56,434 nt of DNA, taken from positions 1 to 56,434 of the forward strand of contig CAJNDL010000010.1 of the NCBI GenBank assembly GCA_905221505.1. The letters are read 5' to 3'. Made by a program: the position numbers and the translations under genes. The DNA comes from a bacterium (GTDB lineage: Bacteria > Bacillota > Bacilli > Lactobacillales > Streptococcaceae). The notes below the pieces were generated by a model, which did no database searches, was not told the origin of the DNA, and worked only from the letters and a program-made list of their open reading frames with translations. Shown here in pieces: positions 8,804 through 16,627 of this stretch. Position 1 is the stretch's first letter. Each line of letters starts with the position of its first letter.

Positions 8804-9148
8804 TGGAGCCGGTGGGAGTCGAACCCACGTCCAAACACCTGCCAACATATTTGTCTACAACCATAGGTTATGTATTAGTTTAACAGTCCCTCGACACATA
8901 ACTCAAGCCTAGAAACTGCGAGTCTATCAATCTCTTATCAAGCCGCTAGACAAGACTCAATCGTATCTCGCTAATAATAAGACCTGTCATTGAACACGAG
9001 CAATCCAAATCGGGTCACGCCTGCTGGTTTTTAGGCAGCTAGAGCGTAAGAAGTGTTATTTTTTGCAGTTATATTTAACTGAGCGTTTACGTCGCCACAC
9101 GAGTCGCAAAATATGCCTCATAATGCCTGTCGAATCCGTAACGACCCC
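8804..9148 (-). ncRNA. ssrA: tmRNA (ssrA)
   Basis: Minus-strand RNA of about 345 nt starting GGGGTCGTTACGGATTCGAC and ending in a tRNA-like arm GTGGGTTCGACTCCCACCGG with encoded CCA. The internal reading frame at about 9066-9031 encodes the degradation tag A-KNNTSYALAA followed by TAA. It rescues stalled ribosomes and tags incomplete proteins for proteolysis. Its 5' and 3' ends pair as an alanine-tRNA-like domain. It has its own promoter and terminator. Its 3' end is duplicated 335 bp away, suggesting use as an integration site. Confidence 0.98.
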
Positions 9149-9164
9149 AAAAGACAATAAAACC

Positions 9165-9193
9165 ATTATACCTCATCTAACTCAAAAATGCAA
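9165..9193 (-). promoter_or_regulatory. tmRNA promoter
   Basis: TTGCAT (9188-9193) and TATAAT (9165-9170) with 17-bp spacing upstream of the mature tmRNA 5' end. Confidence 0.85.
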
Positions 9194-9209
9194 AAAAGAA
9201 ATCAACTAA

Positions 9210-9845
9210 CTACAAAAGATAGTCTTTCAAGGCTTTTGTTAAAAACTGATAACCGGCAACACTGAGGTGCAATCCATCAGTAGTATAGTCTTTTTTGAGT
9301 TGGCCTGCTTGGTCTGTCAAACTGGCAAATACTGGCACAAATTTCACCTGCATATAGGCAGAAGTAAGCTCTTTATAGGCTTGATTCCACTCCTGTATCT
9401 TTTCATTCGTGCGGATATAAACCGTCTGCTTGTACTCCTCCCCCTCATTGACTGGCAAAATGGAAAGCAATTTAATCTCTGTCAGTGGATAATCGCGAGC
9501 AATGGATTGAATGATCGCTTCGAGATTATTGAGAGCCTCATTCAAAGGCACATCTTTTCCAATATCGTTCGTCCCAATTAAAAGGACAATTTTATCTACT
9601 GTCCCACCGTATAGATGCGCATCAAGGTTCTCTCGTAACAGCCCTGTCTGATATCCTCGAATGCCTCGATTGACAATCGTCTTTGCAGTCCCAAACAGCT
9701 CCTGCAGAGGGTAATACTCAACAATGGAATCCCCTATAAAAAGAATATCTGGCTCTAGAACAGAAACCTGATTTAATTGACGGTACTTGGTTTGGATTTT
9801 ACCTTGTTCCTTTAGGAGCCAATTCTCTAATAACTGTACTGCCAC
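9210..9845 (-). CDS. SGNH/GDSL-family hydrolase (PAF acetylhydrolase-like)
   Basis: 211 residues. The SGNH blocks are all present: FIGDSIVEY (nucleophile Ser near residue 39), NRGIRGYQT, LIGTNDIGKD, and C-terminal DGLHLSVAGY with the Asp-His pair. It has no signal peptide, so it is predicted to be a cytoplasmic lipase or esterase; the true substrate cannot be read from sequence. The start is GTG at 9845: it lies one base after the TGA of the upstream HAD gene, with AAGGAGAA at proper distance, and the only nearby ATG is out of frame. The pair is therefore translationally coupled. Confidence 0.88.
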   Translation of the reverse strand: MAVQLLENWLLKEQGKIQTKYRQLNQVSVLEPDILFIGDSIVEYYPLQELFGTAKTIVNRGIRGYQTGLLRENLDAHLYGGTVDKIVLLIGTNDIGKDVPLNEALNNLEAIIQSIARDYPLTEIKLLSILPVNEGEEYKQTVYIRTNEKIQEWNQAYKELTSAYMQVKFVPVFASLTDQAGQLKKDYTTDGLHLSVAGYQFLTKALKDYLL

Positions 9846-9846
9846 T

Positions 9847-10674
9847 TCATTCTCCTTTTTCTAACCAGTTTTCCAAGACTTGGTAAACTCCTCCTTGACT
9901 GTTGGCTGGTGCTAGAGAAGTTGCCACAGCTTTAGCTTTATCGTCAGCATTTTCCATTGCATAGGCAATTCCAGCCATTTCAAGCATTTCAACATCATTT
10001 TCACTGTCACCAAAAGCCATGATTTGTTGGGGGGGCAAGTCCCAGCGCTTGAGTAATTCTTCCAAGCCCCATGCTTTATGAATCCCAGCTTGAAGGATAT
10101 CAATGCAACCATAGCCGCTTGATACAGCCCGGACACGGCCATCAAAGAGGTCATTAATCTCTGCCAAGACCGAACTCAAACGCTCCTCACCAACAACCAT
10201 ACTCATCTTGAGCACACCACCAAAGAGGTCAGAGGTTAATTCATCCACAAACTGCATCCGTTGATAGAATTTTTCAATCATTTCTGGAGTCATAAAACTT
10301 TCAAGTTCTGTAAAAATCGTACCTTCTTTGACAAAACCACCCTTCATACCCGTTACAACAAATTGATTTTGACACTCTCGACCCTTGAAATGAGCCAAAG
10401 CCTTGTCGACAATAGCATCATCCCAAGTCTGAGCTTGAATCAGTTCATTGTTTTCAAAAATACGAGCACCGTTTGCAACCACCAGAACCACTCGATCCAC
10501 CAAGTGCCCCAGTAGTTGTCTCATGCGGTGAATTTCATTGCCCGTCGCGATAACAAAACGAATGCCCCTTTGATCCAACTGATCTAAAATCTTTTCCAAG
10601 CGTGGGAGATCCAGCTGGCCTCTAGCATCCAGCAAGGTCCCATCCATATCTGTCGCAATTACCTTAATCGTCAT
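9847..10674 (-). CDS. Cof-type HAD-superfamily phosphatase
   Basis: 275 residues with the HAD motifs in order: DMDGTLLDA (residues 9-17; nucleophile Asp9, acid-base Asp11), ATGNE (motif II Thr), a conserved lysine region in the C2 cap, and GDSENDVEMLEMAG (motif III/IV). This is the Cof or IIB subclass of small-molecule phosphatases acting on sugar phosphates or flavin precursors; the substrate is not predictable. The gene lies 21 bp after the CapA-like gene on the same strand and is followed by the SGNH hydrolase, so the three may form one transcript. Confidence 0.9.
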   Translation of the reverse strand: MTIKVIATDMDGTLLDARGQLDLPRLEKILDQLDQRGIRFVIATGNEIHRMRQLLGHLVDRVVLVVANGARIFENNELIQAQTWDDAIVDKALAHFKGRECQNQFVVTGMKGGFVKEGTIFTELESFMTPEMIEKFYQRMQFVDELTSDLFGGVLKMSMVVGEERLSSVLAEINDLFDGRVRAVSSGYGCIDILQAGIHKAWGLEELLKRWDLPPQQIMAFGDSENDVEMLEMAGIAYAMENADDKAKAVATSLAPANSQGGVYQVLENWLEKGE

Positions 10675-10695
10675 TTACTTTCCTCTGGATTCAAG

Positions 10696-12015
10696 TTAGT
10701 CCCACTTCAATCCCACATGTTCGTTCATTTCTTTGTAGGCTGTATCAATTCGTTCCTTAGTCGCTTCATCTAATTGGTCACGATGACTGCCACCCTCTAT
10801 GAAATCTTCCAAGATATAGGTTTGATAATGATATAAAGGATAGCCTTCTGGTGAAAAGGTTCCCTTTGGTGTTCGATTGACCCAAGTAGGATGAGCTTTA
10901 GCTGTTCCGATAGTTGTTTTTCCATCCTTCTTCTTAATGGTCACGTCCATGAGAACTCCCCGTTCAGTCCACTTAGCATTTTCTTCATCTCCCATAGATT
11001 CAATCCGTTGATTGGAAATAAAGTTCCCCATTGAATAGATAATGAGTTTCTTGTCTCCATCTTTTTCAACCGTTTCAGATGGTTCAACAACGTGAGGATG
11101 CCCTCCAAAGATAATATCCGCCCCCCAATCAATCATCTTGTGATAAAGAACTTTTTGTTCTTCAGTTGGTTCCAATCGATACTCAACACCCATCTGAGGC
11201 ATGATAATAGTGATATCCGCTTCCTTTTCCGCCCGTTCAATTTCAGCCTTCATCTTATCTTCGTTTAAATCTGAAAGATAACGATTATAGTCTTCCTGAG
11301 AAATATACTGCTCAATGCCATTGAAACCATAGGAATAGGCCAAAAGCGCAACCTTGATACCATTCACTTCCTTAATGACCAGCGGAGCCTGATCACGTGG
11401 CTCGTGCGTATAAACTCCGATTGGAGTGATTCCAGCTTTCTCAATAATATCGGCCGTTGAAATAACTCCCTCAATTTGCGAATCCAAAATGTGATTATGA
11501 GCTAAATCTAGCACATGATAACCTGCATCCTTAATGGCATCCATAACTTCAGCAGGAGCATTAAAGAGAGGATAACCTGCTAAATAATGATCCTTATTGA
11601 TGGTTCCTTCAAAATCACCAATAGCTAAGTCTGCTTGCTTAAGCCAAGGTGTCACATACTCAAAATTCTCATGAAAGTCATAGGTACCGTCTTCTTTTTT
11701 AGCTGAAAAGAAAAGTCCATCGTGGTAGAGTAAATCCCCGTGGGCCATAATTCTAGCAGTTTTTTCCTCTTCCTGCTCCTGAGACTTTTGCTTAGTCCCT
11801 TCTTGAGAAATAGTATCTCGTTTTTGACTGGTTAAAGGGATTCCTTGGAAACTTTCAAACAACAAAACCAAGCCCATTGATAAAGCAACTGCTAGCAAGA
11901 GCACCGCCACAAAGCCTTTATTGCTCCACTTACGATAACTCCTAAAAAAGTTTACCAAGCCTTTCATAAAACGAAAAGCTATACCACCCTGATTTCTATC
12001 TTGTCTTCTTTGCAT
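10696..12015 (-). CDS. CapA-family (PGA_cap) membrane-anchored metallophosphatase-like protein
   Basis: About 439 residues. The ATG at 12015 (MQRRQDRNQGG) is preferred because GGGAG is 8-9 nt upstream; an ATG two codons earlier is too close and the longer frame lacks a better SD. One membrane segment near residues 35-55 (FVAVLLLAVALSMGLVLLF) is followed by a Glu-rich linker and an extracellular PGA_cap domain: MAHGDLLYHDG, FEGTINKDHY, LAHNHILD, and GGHPHVVEP fit the calcineurin-like metal sites. In Bacillus, CapA/PgsA helps polyglutamate export; no pgsBC partners are present here, so polyglutamate synthesis should not be assumed. Confidence 0.85.
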   Translation of the reverse strand: MQRRQDRNQGGIAFRFMKGLVNFFRSYRKWSNKGFVAVLLLAVALSMGLVLLFESFQGIPLTSQKRDTISQEGTKQKSQEQEEEKTARIMAHGDLLYHDGLFFSAKKEDGTYDFHENFEYVTPWLKQADLAIGDFEGTINKDHYLAGYPLFNAPAEVMDAIKDAGYHVLDLAHNHILDSQIEGVISTADIIEKAGITPIGVYTHEPRDQAPLVIKEVNGIKVALLAYSYGFNGIEQYISQEDYNRYLSDLNEDKMKAEIERAEKEADITIIMPQMGVEYRLEPTEEQKVLYHKMIDWGADIIFGGHPHVVEPSETVEKDGDKKLIIYSMGNFISNQRIESMGDEENAKWTERGVLMDVTIKKKDGKTTIGTAKAHPTWVNRTPKGTFSPEGYPLYHYQTYILEDFIEGGSHRDQLDEATKERIDTAYKEMNEHVGLKWD

Positions 12016-12136
12016 CTTCATTCTCCCTACTTTCTTATGCAAGCCTTTTCTTTTTATTATATCACAGATAAGTAATTCTTTCACAATTGAATTGAACTTC
12101 CTATCTATTTTCTATAAATCCTAAATGCCATAATGC

Positions 12137-12165
12137 TTTCAATCCTTGTCATTTTGTGTTATCAT
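12137..12165 (+). promoter_or_regulatory. Predicted def promoter
   Basis: TTTCAA (12137-12142), 17 bp, TATCAT (12160-12165) preceded by TGT, an extended -10. Confidence 0.5.
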
Positions 12166-12189
12166 GTAGAGGTAATGAAAGGAGAGAAA

Positions 12190-12801
12190 ATGTCTGCTAT
12201 AGAACGTATTACAAAAGCTGCTCACTTAATTGATATGAAAGATATTATCCGCGAGGGGAATCCAACTCTACGCGCAGTTGCTGAGGAAGTCACTTTCCCC
12301 TTGTCTGACCAGGAAATCATCCTTGGCGAAAAGATGATGCAATTCCTCAAACATTCCCAAGATCCTGTCATGGCTGAAAAGATGGGACTACGCGGTGGTG
12401 TTGGACTTGCTGCCCCTCAATTAGATATCTCAAAACGCATTATCGCTGTTTTAGTACCAAATATTGTTGAAGAAGGCGAAACCCCACAGGAAGCCTACGA
12501 CTTACAAGCTATTATGTATAATCCAAAAATCGTCTCTCACTCTGTTCAAGACGCTGCTCTTGGCGAAGGAGAAGGTTGCCTCTCTGTTGACCGCAACGTA
12601 CCTGGCTATGTTATTCGTCATGCCCGCGTTACCGTTGACTACTTTGATAAGGACGGCGAAAAACACCGTATCAAACTCAAAGGCTATAACTCCATCGTTG
12701 TTCAGCATGAAATTGACCACATTAACGGAATCATGTTTTACGATCGTATCAATGAAAAAGACCCATTTGAAGTTAAAGATGGTTTACTAATTCTTGAATA
12801 A
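12190..12801 (+). CDS. def: Peptide deformylase
   Basis: 203 residues from the ATG at 12190, which follows GAAAGGAG; longer in-frame starts lack an SD and 203 residues is the known streptococcal length. It removes the N-formyl group from nascent proteins. The three PDF motifs are intact: GVGLAAPQ (70-77), EGCLSV (128-133, metal ligand Cys130) and HEIDH (173-177, two metal His and catalytic Glu). The insertion between motifs 1 and 2 is that of type 2 Gram-positive enzymes. A terminator overlaps the start region of the next gene. Confidence 0.96.
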   Translation: MSAIERITKAAHLIDMKDIIREGNPTLRAVAEEVTFPLSDQEIILGEKMMQFLKHSQDPVMAEKMGLRGGVGLAAPQLDISKRIIAVLVPNIVEEGETPQEAYDLQAIMYNPKIVSHSVQDAALGEGEGCLSVDRNVPGYVIRHARVTVDYFDKDGEKHRIKLKGYNSIVVQHEIDHINGIMFYDRINEKDPFEVKDGLLILE

Positions 12802-12804
12802 AGA

Positions 12805-12830
12805 AAATCCCGTTGCAAGACGGGGTTTTG
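12805..12830 (+). terminator. def terminator
   Basis: Stem AATCCCGT / ACGGGGTT (8 bp, one G-U) ending in TTTT. The extended -10 of the next gene starts at the very end of it. Confidence 0.75.
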
Positions 12831-12845
12831 TGTTATAATAGAGGC
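12831..12845 (+). promoter_or_regulatory. Extended -10 six bases before the rlmB start
   Basis: TGTTATAAT at 12831-12839 is followed by AGAGGC and then ATG. The expected start site coincides with the ATG, predicting a leaderless mRNA. No -35 is evident. Confidence 0.6.
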
Positions 12846-13574
12846 ATGAAAACAAATGATATTGTCTATGGCGTCCACGCCGTTACCGAAGCCCTCCTTG
12901 CAAATACTGGAAACAAACTTTACCTCCAAGAAGATCTCCGAGGTAAGAATCTTGAAAAAGTCAAAGAACTGGCTACAGAAAAGAAGGTGTCCATTTCTTG
13001 GACCTCAAAAAAATCACTCTCTGAGATGACCGAAGGTGCTGTTCACCAAGGTTTTGTTTTACGAGTATCCGAATTTGCCTATAGCGAGCTGGATCACATC
13101 CTTGCCAAAACACGCCAAGAAGAAAATCCACTTCTATTGATTTTGGATGGGTTAACTGACCCTCATAATCTAGGTTCAATCTTGCGAACAGCTGATGCGA
13201 CCAACGTTTCAGGTGTCATCATTCCCAAGCACCGTGCTGTCGGAGTTACTCCTGTCGTTGCCAAAACAGCCACAGGTGCTATTGAGCACGTTCCAATCGC
13301 CCGAGTGACCAACCTCAGTCAAACCTTAGATAAACTTAAGGATGAAGGTTTCTGGACCTTTGGAACAGATATGAATGGTACTCCTTGCCACAAGTGGAAT
13401 ACAAAAGGAAAAATCGCCCTCATCATCGGAAATGAAGGGAAAGGCATCTCTAGCAACATTAAAAAACAGGTCGATGAAATGATTACCATTCCCATGAATG
13501 GACATGTTCAAAGTCTCAATGCCAGTGTTGCTGCGGCAATTCTCATGTACGAAGTTTTCCGAAATAGACTATAA
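12846..13574 (+). CDS. rlmB: TrmH-family 23S rRNA 2'-O-ribose methyltransferase (RlmB type)
   Basis: 242 residues from the ATG at 12846 (MKTNDIVYGVHAVTEALL). It belongs to the SPOUT class: the N-terminal substrate-binding domain is followed by LDGLTDPHNLGSILRTADA (motif 1 with the catalytic Arg and Asn), IGNEGKGIS (motif 2) and IPMNGHVQSLNASVAAAILMYE (motif 3, knotted SAM site). It is predicted to methylate a guanosine of 23S rRNA. An upstream TTG-initiated extension would run into the def terminator and is rejected. Only GAGG, one base before the ATG, resembles an SD, so leaderless translation is likely. Confidence 0.9.
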   Translation: MKTNDIVYGVHAVTEALLANTGNKLYLQEDLRGKNLEKVKELATEKKVSISWTSKKSLSEMTEGAVHQGFVLRVSEFAYSELDHILAKTRQEENPLLLILDGLTDPHNLGSILRTADATNVSGVIIPKHRAVGVTPVVAKTATGAIEHVPIARVTNLSQTLDKLKDEGFWTFGTDMNGTPCHKWNTKGKIALIIGNEGKGISSNIKKQVDEMITIPMNGHVQSLNASVAAAILMYEVFRNRL

Positions 13575-13610
13575 GAGAGGCTGGACAAAAACTAACTTCT
13601 AACTAAAAGC

Positions 13611-13662
13611 ACACAGTGATTTCAGCTTTGCTCACAAACAAGCTGAAATCATTGTGTACTTT
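13611..13662. terminator. Long hairpin downstream of rlmB
   Basis: Arms 13611-13628 and 13640-13657 pair over 17 of 18 positions (core GATTTCAGCTT / AAGCTGAAATC), followed by a T run on the plus strand. It could end rlmB transcription. It also overlaps the end of a decayed minus-strand gene, so it may come from an insertion sequence end. Confidence 0.65.
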
Positions 13663-13875
13663 TTAAATAGCTGATTTGTAGATTGAATTCTTGGACAATT
13701 TTGTAAACTCCATGCTCATTAAGATGAATCCTAGCTCTACTACGCTGGCCTAGTTGTCTCTAACACACACTCTGAGCTCACCAAAAATATTCTCTAATTT
13801 GCGAAAAACGAGATCTGTTGCCATCTTACATTTTGCATAGAGTCTAGATTTTTTCTTCAATATATCATGTGTTCT
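13649..13875 (-). pseudogene. Decayed minus-strand gene remnant (transposase-like)
   Basis: Two coding-like blocks occur in different frames. Residues reading THDILKKKSRLYAKCKMATD and on to FRKLENIFGELRVCVRDN end in TAG at 13750-13752. In another frame, HGVYKIVQEFNLQISYLK ends in TGA at 13649. The frame change and missing start show a broken gene. I cannot name the family; C-terminal transposase debris is my best guess. Confidence 0.5.
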
Positions 13876-13944
13876 GAACGAAGTTTCCTAAAGAAATTCT
13901 AAGTTGTATCGTAACAAATTGATTTCTGAGTTCAATTATATAAG

Positions 13945-13982
13945 AAAATGAGCATCTCCAACTACGAGAATGCTCATTTTTT
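13945..13982. terminator. Bidirectional terminator between rlmB region and htpX
   Basis: Arms AAAATGAGCATCTC and GAGAATGCTCATTTT (one bulge) with A/T runs on both sides. Confidence 0.8.
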
Positions 13983-14003
13983 AAGATTGTATAGTCACAT
14001 TTT

Positions 14004-14157
14004 TATACTCAATGAAAATCAAAGAGCAAACTAGGAAACTAGCTGTAGGTTGCTCAAAGCACTGCTTTGAGGTTGTAGATAGAACTGACGAAGGTCAGTA
14101 ACATATACACGGCAAGGCAACGTTGACGCGGTTTGAAGAGATTTTCGAAGAGTATTA
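14004..14157. repeat. BOX element (boxA-boxB-boxC)
   Basis: It begins TATACTCAATGAAAATCAAA (boxA), passes through boxB (GTTGTAGATAGAACTGACGA) and ends in boxC with TTTGAAGAGATTTTCGAAGA then GTATTA. This is the modular pneumococcal BOX repeat, one copy of each module, about 154 bp. Its last three bases form the stop codon of htpX. BOX elements are non-autonomous repeats that can affect expression of neighbours. Confidence 0.92.
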
Positions 14158-15054
14158 CATATGTTTTAAACGTTCAATCCGTTCTGAGATAGGTGGGTGA
14201 GTATAAAAGAGTTTTTGGAACCCTCCACCTTTCTTGGGATCATTGATATAAAGTGCGCTGCTAGCATCATCAACGTGGTGATGCATCGGCTCGCTATTAT
14301 CCAGCTTACGTAGGGCTTTAATCATCCCTTGAGGATTGCGCGTCAACTCGACACTGGAAGCATCAGCTAGGAATTCCCTCTGACGAGAAATAGCTAGTTG
14401 CACCAAAGTTGCAGCGAGAGGCGCCAGCACAATAGCTAGTAGGGAAACCACTAGCATAATGATTTCAAGACCATTTCCATCTCTATCATCGTCACTTCGT
14501 CTGCGACCTGCTCCACCCCACCACATCATACGACCTGCCATACTAGAAAGCATGGTGATGGCGCTAGCAAGGGCAACAGCAATAGTCGAAATACGGATAT
14601 CGTAATTACGAATATGACTGACTTCATGGCCCATAACAGCTTCTAGCTCCTCACGATTCATGATAGCTAGAAGACCTGAAGTTGCAGCAACCGCCGCATT
14701 TTGAGGGTTAGAACCTGTCGCAAAGGCATTTAAGGCTGGATCATCAATGATGAAAACACGTGGCATGGGAATCTGAGCCACCATAGCCATATCTTCCACT
14801 ACATGGTAAAGGTCTGGTGCCATTTGCTCATCCACCTCACGCGCCCCATTCATAGACATGACAATCTCAGTCGATTGAAAAATCATGGACAAGGCATAGA
14901 TAAAGCCGATAATCAGTGCAATAACCAATCCACCAAGCCCAGACCGCATAAAGAGGTAACCAACCGCATAGCCAACCAGAGCTAAGAGTAGGAAAAATAC
15001 CAGCAACAAAATCCAGGTTTTTCGTTTATTGCTTGCAATTTGATCAAACAACAT
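14155..15054 (-). CDS. htpX: HtpX-type membrane zinc metalloprotease (M48)
   Basis: 299 residues from the ATG at 15054; this gives the usual streptococcal length and sits behind AGGTGA, whereas the GTG nine bases upstream overlaps the lemA stop. Two N-terminal membrane helices (residues 14-34, 38-58) and two further helices follow. The zinc motif HEVSH is at residues 143-147, and the downstream Glu ligand lies in the REFLADASS region. HtpX degrades misfolded membrane proteins. The lemA stop codon overlaps the htpX start region, so the pair is translationally coupled. The stop codon TAA lies in the last bases of a BOX element. Confidence 0.93.
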   Translation of the reverse strand: MLFDQIASNKRKTWILLLVFFLLLALVGYAVGYLFMRSGLGGLVIALIIGFIYALSMIFQSTEIVMSMNGAREVDEQMAPDLYHVVEDMAMVAQIPMPRVFIIDDPALNAFATGSNPQNAAVAATSGLLAIMNREELEAVMGHEVSHIRNYDIRISTIAVALASAITMLSSMAGRMMWWGGAGRRRSDDDRDGNGLEIIMLVVSLLAIVLAPLAATLVQLAISRQREFLADASSVELTRNPQGMIKALRKLDNSEPMHHHVDDASSALYINDPKKGGGFQKLFYTHPPISERIERLKHM

Positions 15055-15055
15055 T

Positions 15056-15616
15056 TTAGTCACCTAAACCACTAAAATCAACTTTAGGAACTACCTTTTC
15101 CTCTTCTGGTGTTTGAAGGAAATCTGCTGCTTTAAAGCCAAACATTCCAGCGATAATATTGCTTGGGAAAGTTTCTAATTTTACATTGTAGTTGCTAACA
15201 ACACTGTTGTAAAGTTGACGAGAGTAAGAAATTTTATTTTCTGTATTAGTCAACTCCTCTTGCAATTTAACAAAGTTGGCACTAGCTTTCAAATCTGGAT
15301 AGCTTTCTGCAACTGCAAAAATACCTGAAACCTGACGAGTGAGGGCATCACTAGCTTTCATAGCTTCTGCTGGTGAAGTCGCTGCCGCCACTTGGTTACG
15401 TAGTTCTGCCACCTTTTCAAGGGTAGAACCTTCATATTTGGCATAACCCTTTACAGTCTCAATCAAGTTTGGCAAGAGATCATTTCGACGTTTCAACTGA
15501 ACATCAATCTGACTCCAAGCCTCCTTTGTTTGCATACGATTTTTAACCAAACCGTTATAGCTAACAATCACAAAAATAACAACAAGAGCCAAAACTCCAA
15601 GAATAATCCAAGTCAT
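15056..15616 (-). CDS. lemA: LemA family protein
   Basis: 186 residues. One N-terminal membrane segment ([20 protein letters not shown], residues 4-23) precedes a helical-bundle domain with the family signature [19 protein letters not shown] and [17 protein letters not shown]. LemA proteins face the outside and their biochemical role is uncertain; they are very often paired with htpX, as here. The SD AAAGGA precedes the ATG. The promoter lies in the gap shared with the divergent rsmG gene; TATACT about 35 nt upstream is a candidate -10. Confidence 0.92.
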   Translation of the reverse strand: MTWIILGVLALVVIFVIVSYNGLVKNRMQTKEAWSQIDVQLKRRNDLLPNLIETVKGYAKYEGSTLEKVAELRNQVAAATSPAEAMKASDALTRQVSGIFAVAESYPDLKASANFVKLQEELTNTENKISYSRQLYNSVVSNYNVKLETFPSNIIAGMFGFKAADFLQTPEEEKVVPKVDFSGLGD

Positions 15617-15709
15617 GATATAAGTCCTTTCTACTTTTAGATTAGTACCAGTATATCAAATTTTTAATGATTGTGGTAAAATAAGATGATACTAAAGAAG
15701 GAAATAACT

Positions 15710-16423
15710 ATGAAACCAGAAACATTTTACAACTTGCTTGCCGAGCAAAATCTTCCACTTTCGGACCAGCAAAAAGAACAATTTGAACGTTATTTTGAAC
15801 TCTTGGTCGAGTGGAATGAAAAGATTAATTTGACGGCTATTACAGATAAGGAAGAAGTTTATCTCAAACATTTTTATGATTCGATTGCACCTATTCTGCA
15901 AGGCTTGATTCCCAATGAAAATATCAAACTGCTTGATATCGGAGCTGGGGCAGGATTTCCTAGTCTGCCGATGAAAATCCTCTATCCTCAGCTAGATGTG
16001 ACTATTATTGACTCGCTAAATAAACGCATCAACTTCCTCCAACTGTTGGCTCAGGAACTGGATTTGGACGGTGTACATTTTTACCATGGCCGTGCCGAAG
16101 ATTTTGCCCAAGACAAGAACTTCCGTGCTCAATATGATTTTGTAACAGCTCGTGCGGTTGCCCGTATGCAGGTCTTATCTGAATTGACTATCCCTTACCT
16201 TAAAGTTAGTGGCAAACTATTGGCACTCAAGGCCAGCAATGCGCCTGAGGAATTGTTAGAATCTAAGAATGCCCTCAATCTCCTCTTCAGTAAGGTCGAA
16301 GACAATCTCAGCTACGCCCTACCAAATGGAGATCCGCGTTATATCACAGTGGTAGAAAAGAAAAAAGAAACACCAAATAAATATCCACGTAAGGCTGGCA
16401 TGCCAAATAAACGCCCGCTTTAA
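15710..16423 (+). CDS. rsmG: 16S rRNA m7G527 methyltransferase RsmG (GidB)
   Basis: 237 residues from the ATG at 15710 behind GAAGGAAAT; the longer frame from 15686 lacks an SD. The N-terminal helices carry [12 protein letters not shown], then HFYDS, and the SAM-binding motif [17 protein letters not shown] follows. [10 protein letters not shown] is the family motif around the catalytic region. It methylates N7 of G527 in 16S rRNA; loss gives low-level streptomycin resistance in many bacteria. It is divergent from lemA-htpX and not in an obvious operon with the downstream permease, which has its own promoter. Confidence 0.95.
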   Translation: MKPETFYNLLAEQNLPLSDQQKEQFERYFELLVEWNEKINLTAITDKEEVYLKHFYDSIAPILQGLIPNENIKLLDIGAGAGFPSLPMKILYPQLDVTIIDSLNKRINFLQLLAQELDLDGVHFYHGRAEDFAQDKNFRAQYDFVTARAVARMQVLSELTIPYLKVSGKLLALKASNAPEELLESKNALNLLFSKVEDNLSYALPNGDPRYITVVEKKKETPNKYPRKAGMPNKRPL

Positions 16424-16442
16424 TCTTTTTAGTAAAAAAATA

Positions 16443-16471
16443 TTTACAAAGTTTGTAATTTTTGCTATACT
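16443..16471 (+). promoter_or_regulatory. Uracil permease promoter
   Basis: TTTACA (16443-16448) and TATACT (16466-16471) with 17-bp spacing. Confidence 0.75.
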
Positions 16472-16484
16472 ATCACAAGCAAAG

Positions 16485-16606
16485 GTTTTTAATGTCATCC
16501 CGTGAGGTGACGAAGACGCAGGAATATTTGAAACTCTTTAAAATCTAAATTTTAAAGAAGTCTTACTCTGAGGGCCTATTGCTGTAAAATAATGGGCTCT
16601 TTTTTG
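16485..16606 (+). promoter_or_regulatory. PyrR-type attenuator leader
   Basis: The leader contains TCCCGTGAGG, the conserved PyrR-binding loop, near 16498-16507. Next comes a perfect AT-rich hairpin CTTTAAAAT / ATTTTAAAG, and then a terminator with arms GGGCCTATT / AATGGGCTC followed by TTTTTT (about 16571-16606). When UMP-bound PyrR holds the binding hairpin, the terminator should form and permease expression should fall. pyrR is not in this window. Confidence 0.85.
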
Positions 16607-16627
16607 ATGCCCAAAAGTGAGGTTTAT

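Noticed and set aside
8643..8864. 73-codon minus-strand frame over the tmRNA 3' end
   Set aside because: It overlaps the tmRNA acceptor arm and terminator and lacks an SD; considered as an integrase tail but not convincing.
12133..12189. Longer def start adding 19 residues
   Set aside because: It would include the promoter; the ATG at 12190 has the SD and gives the usual length.
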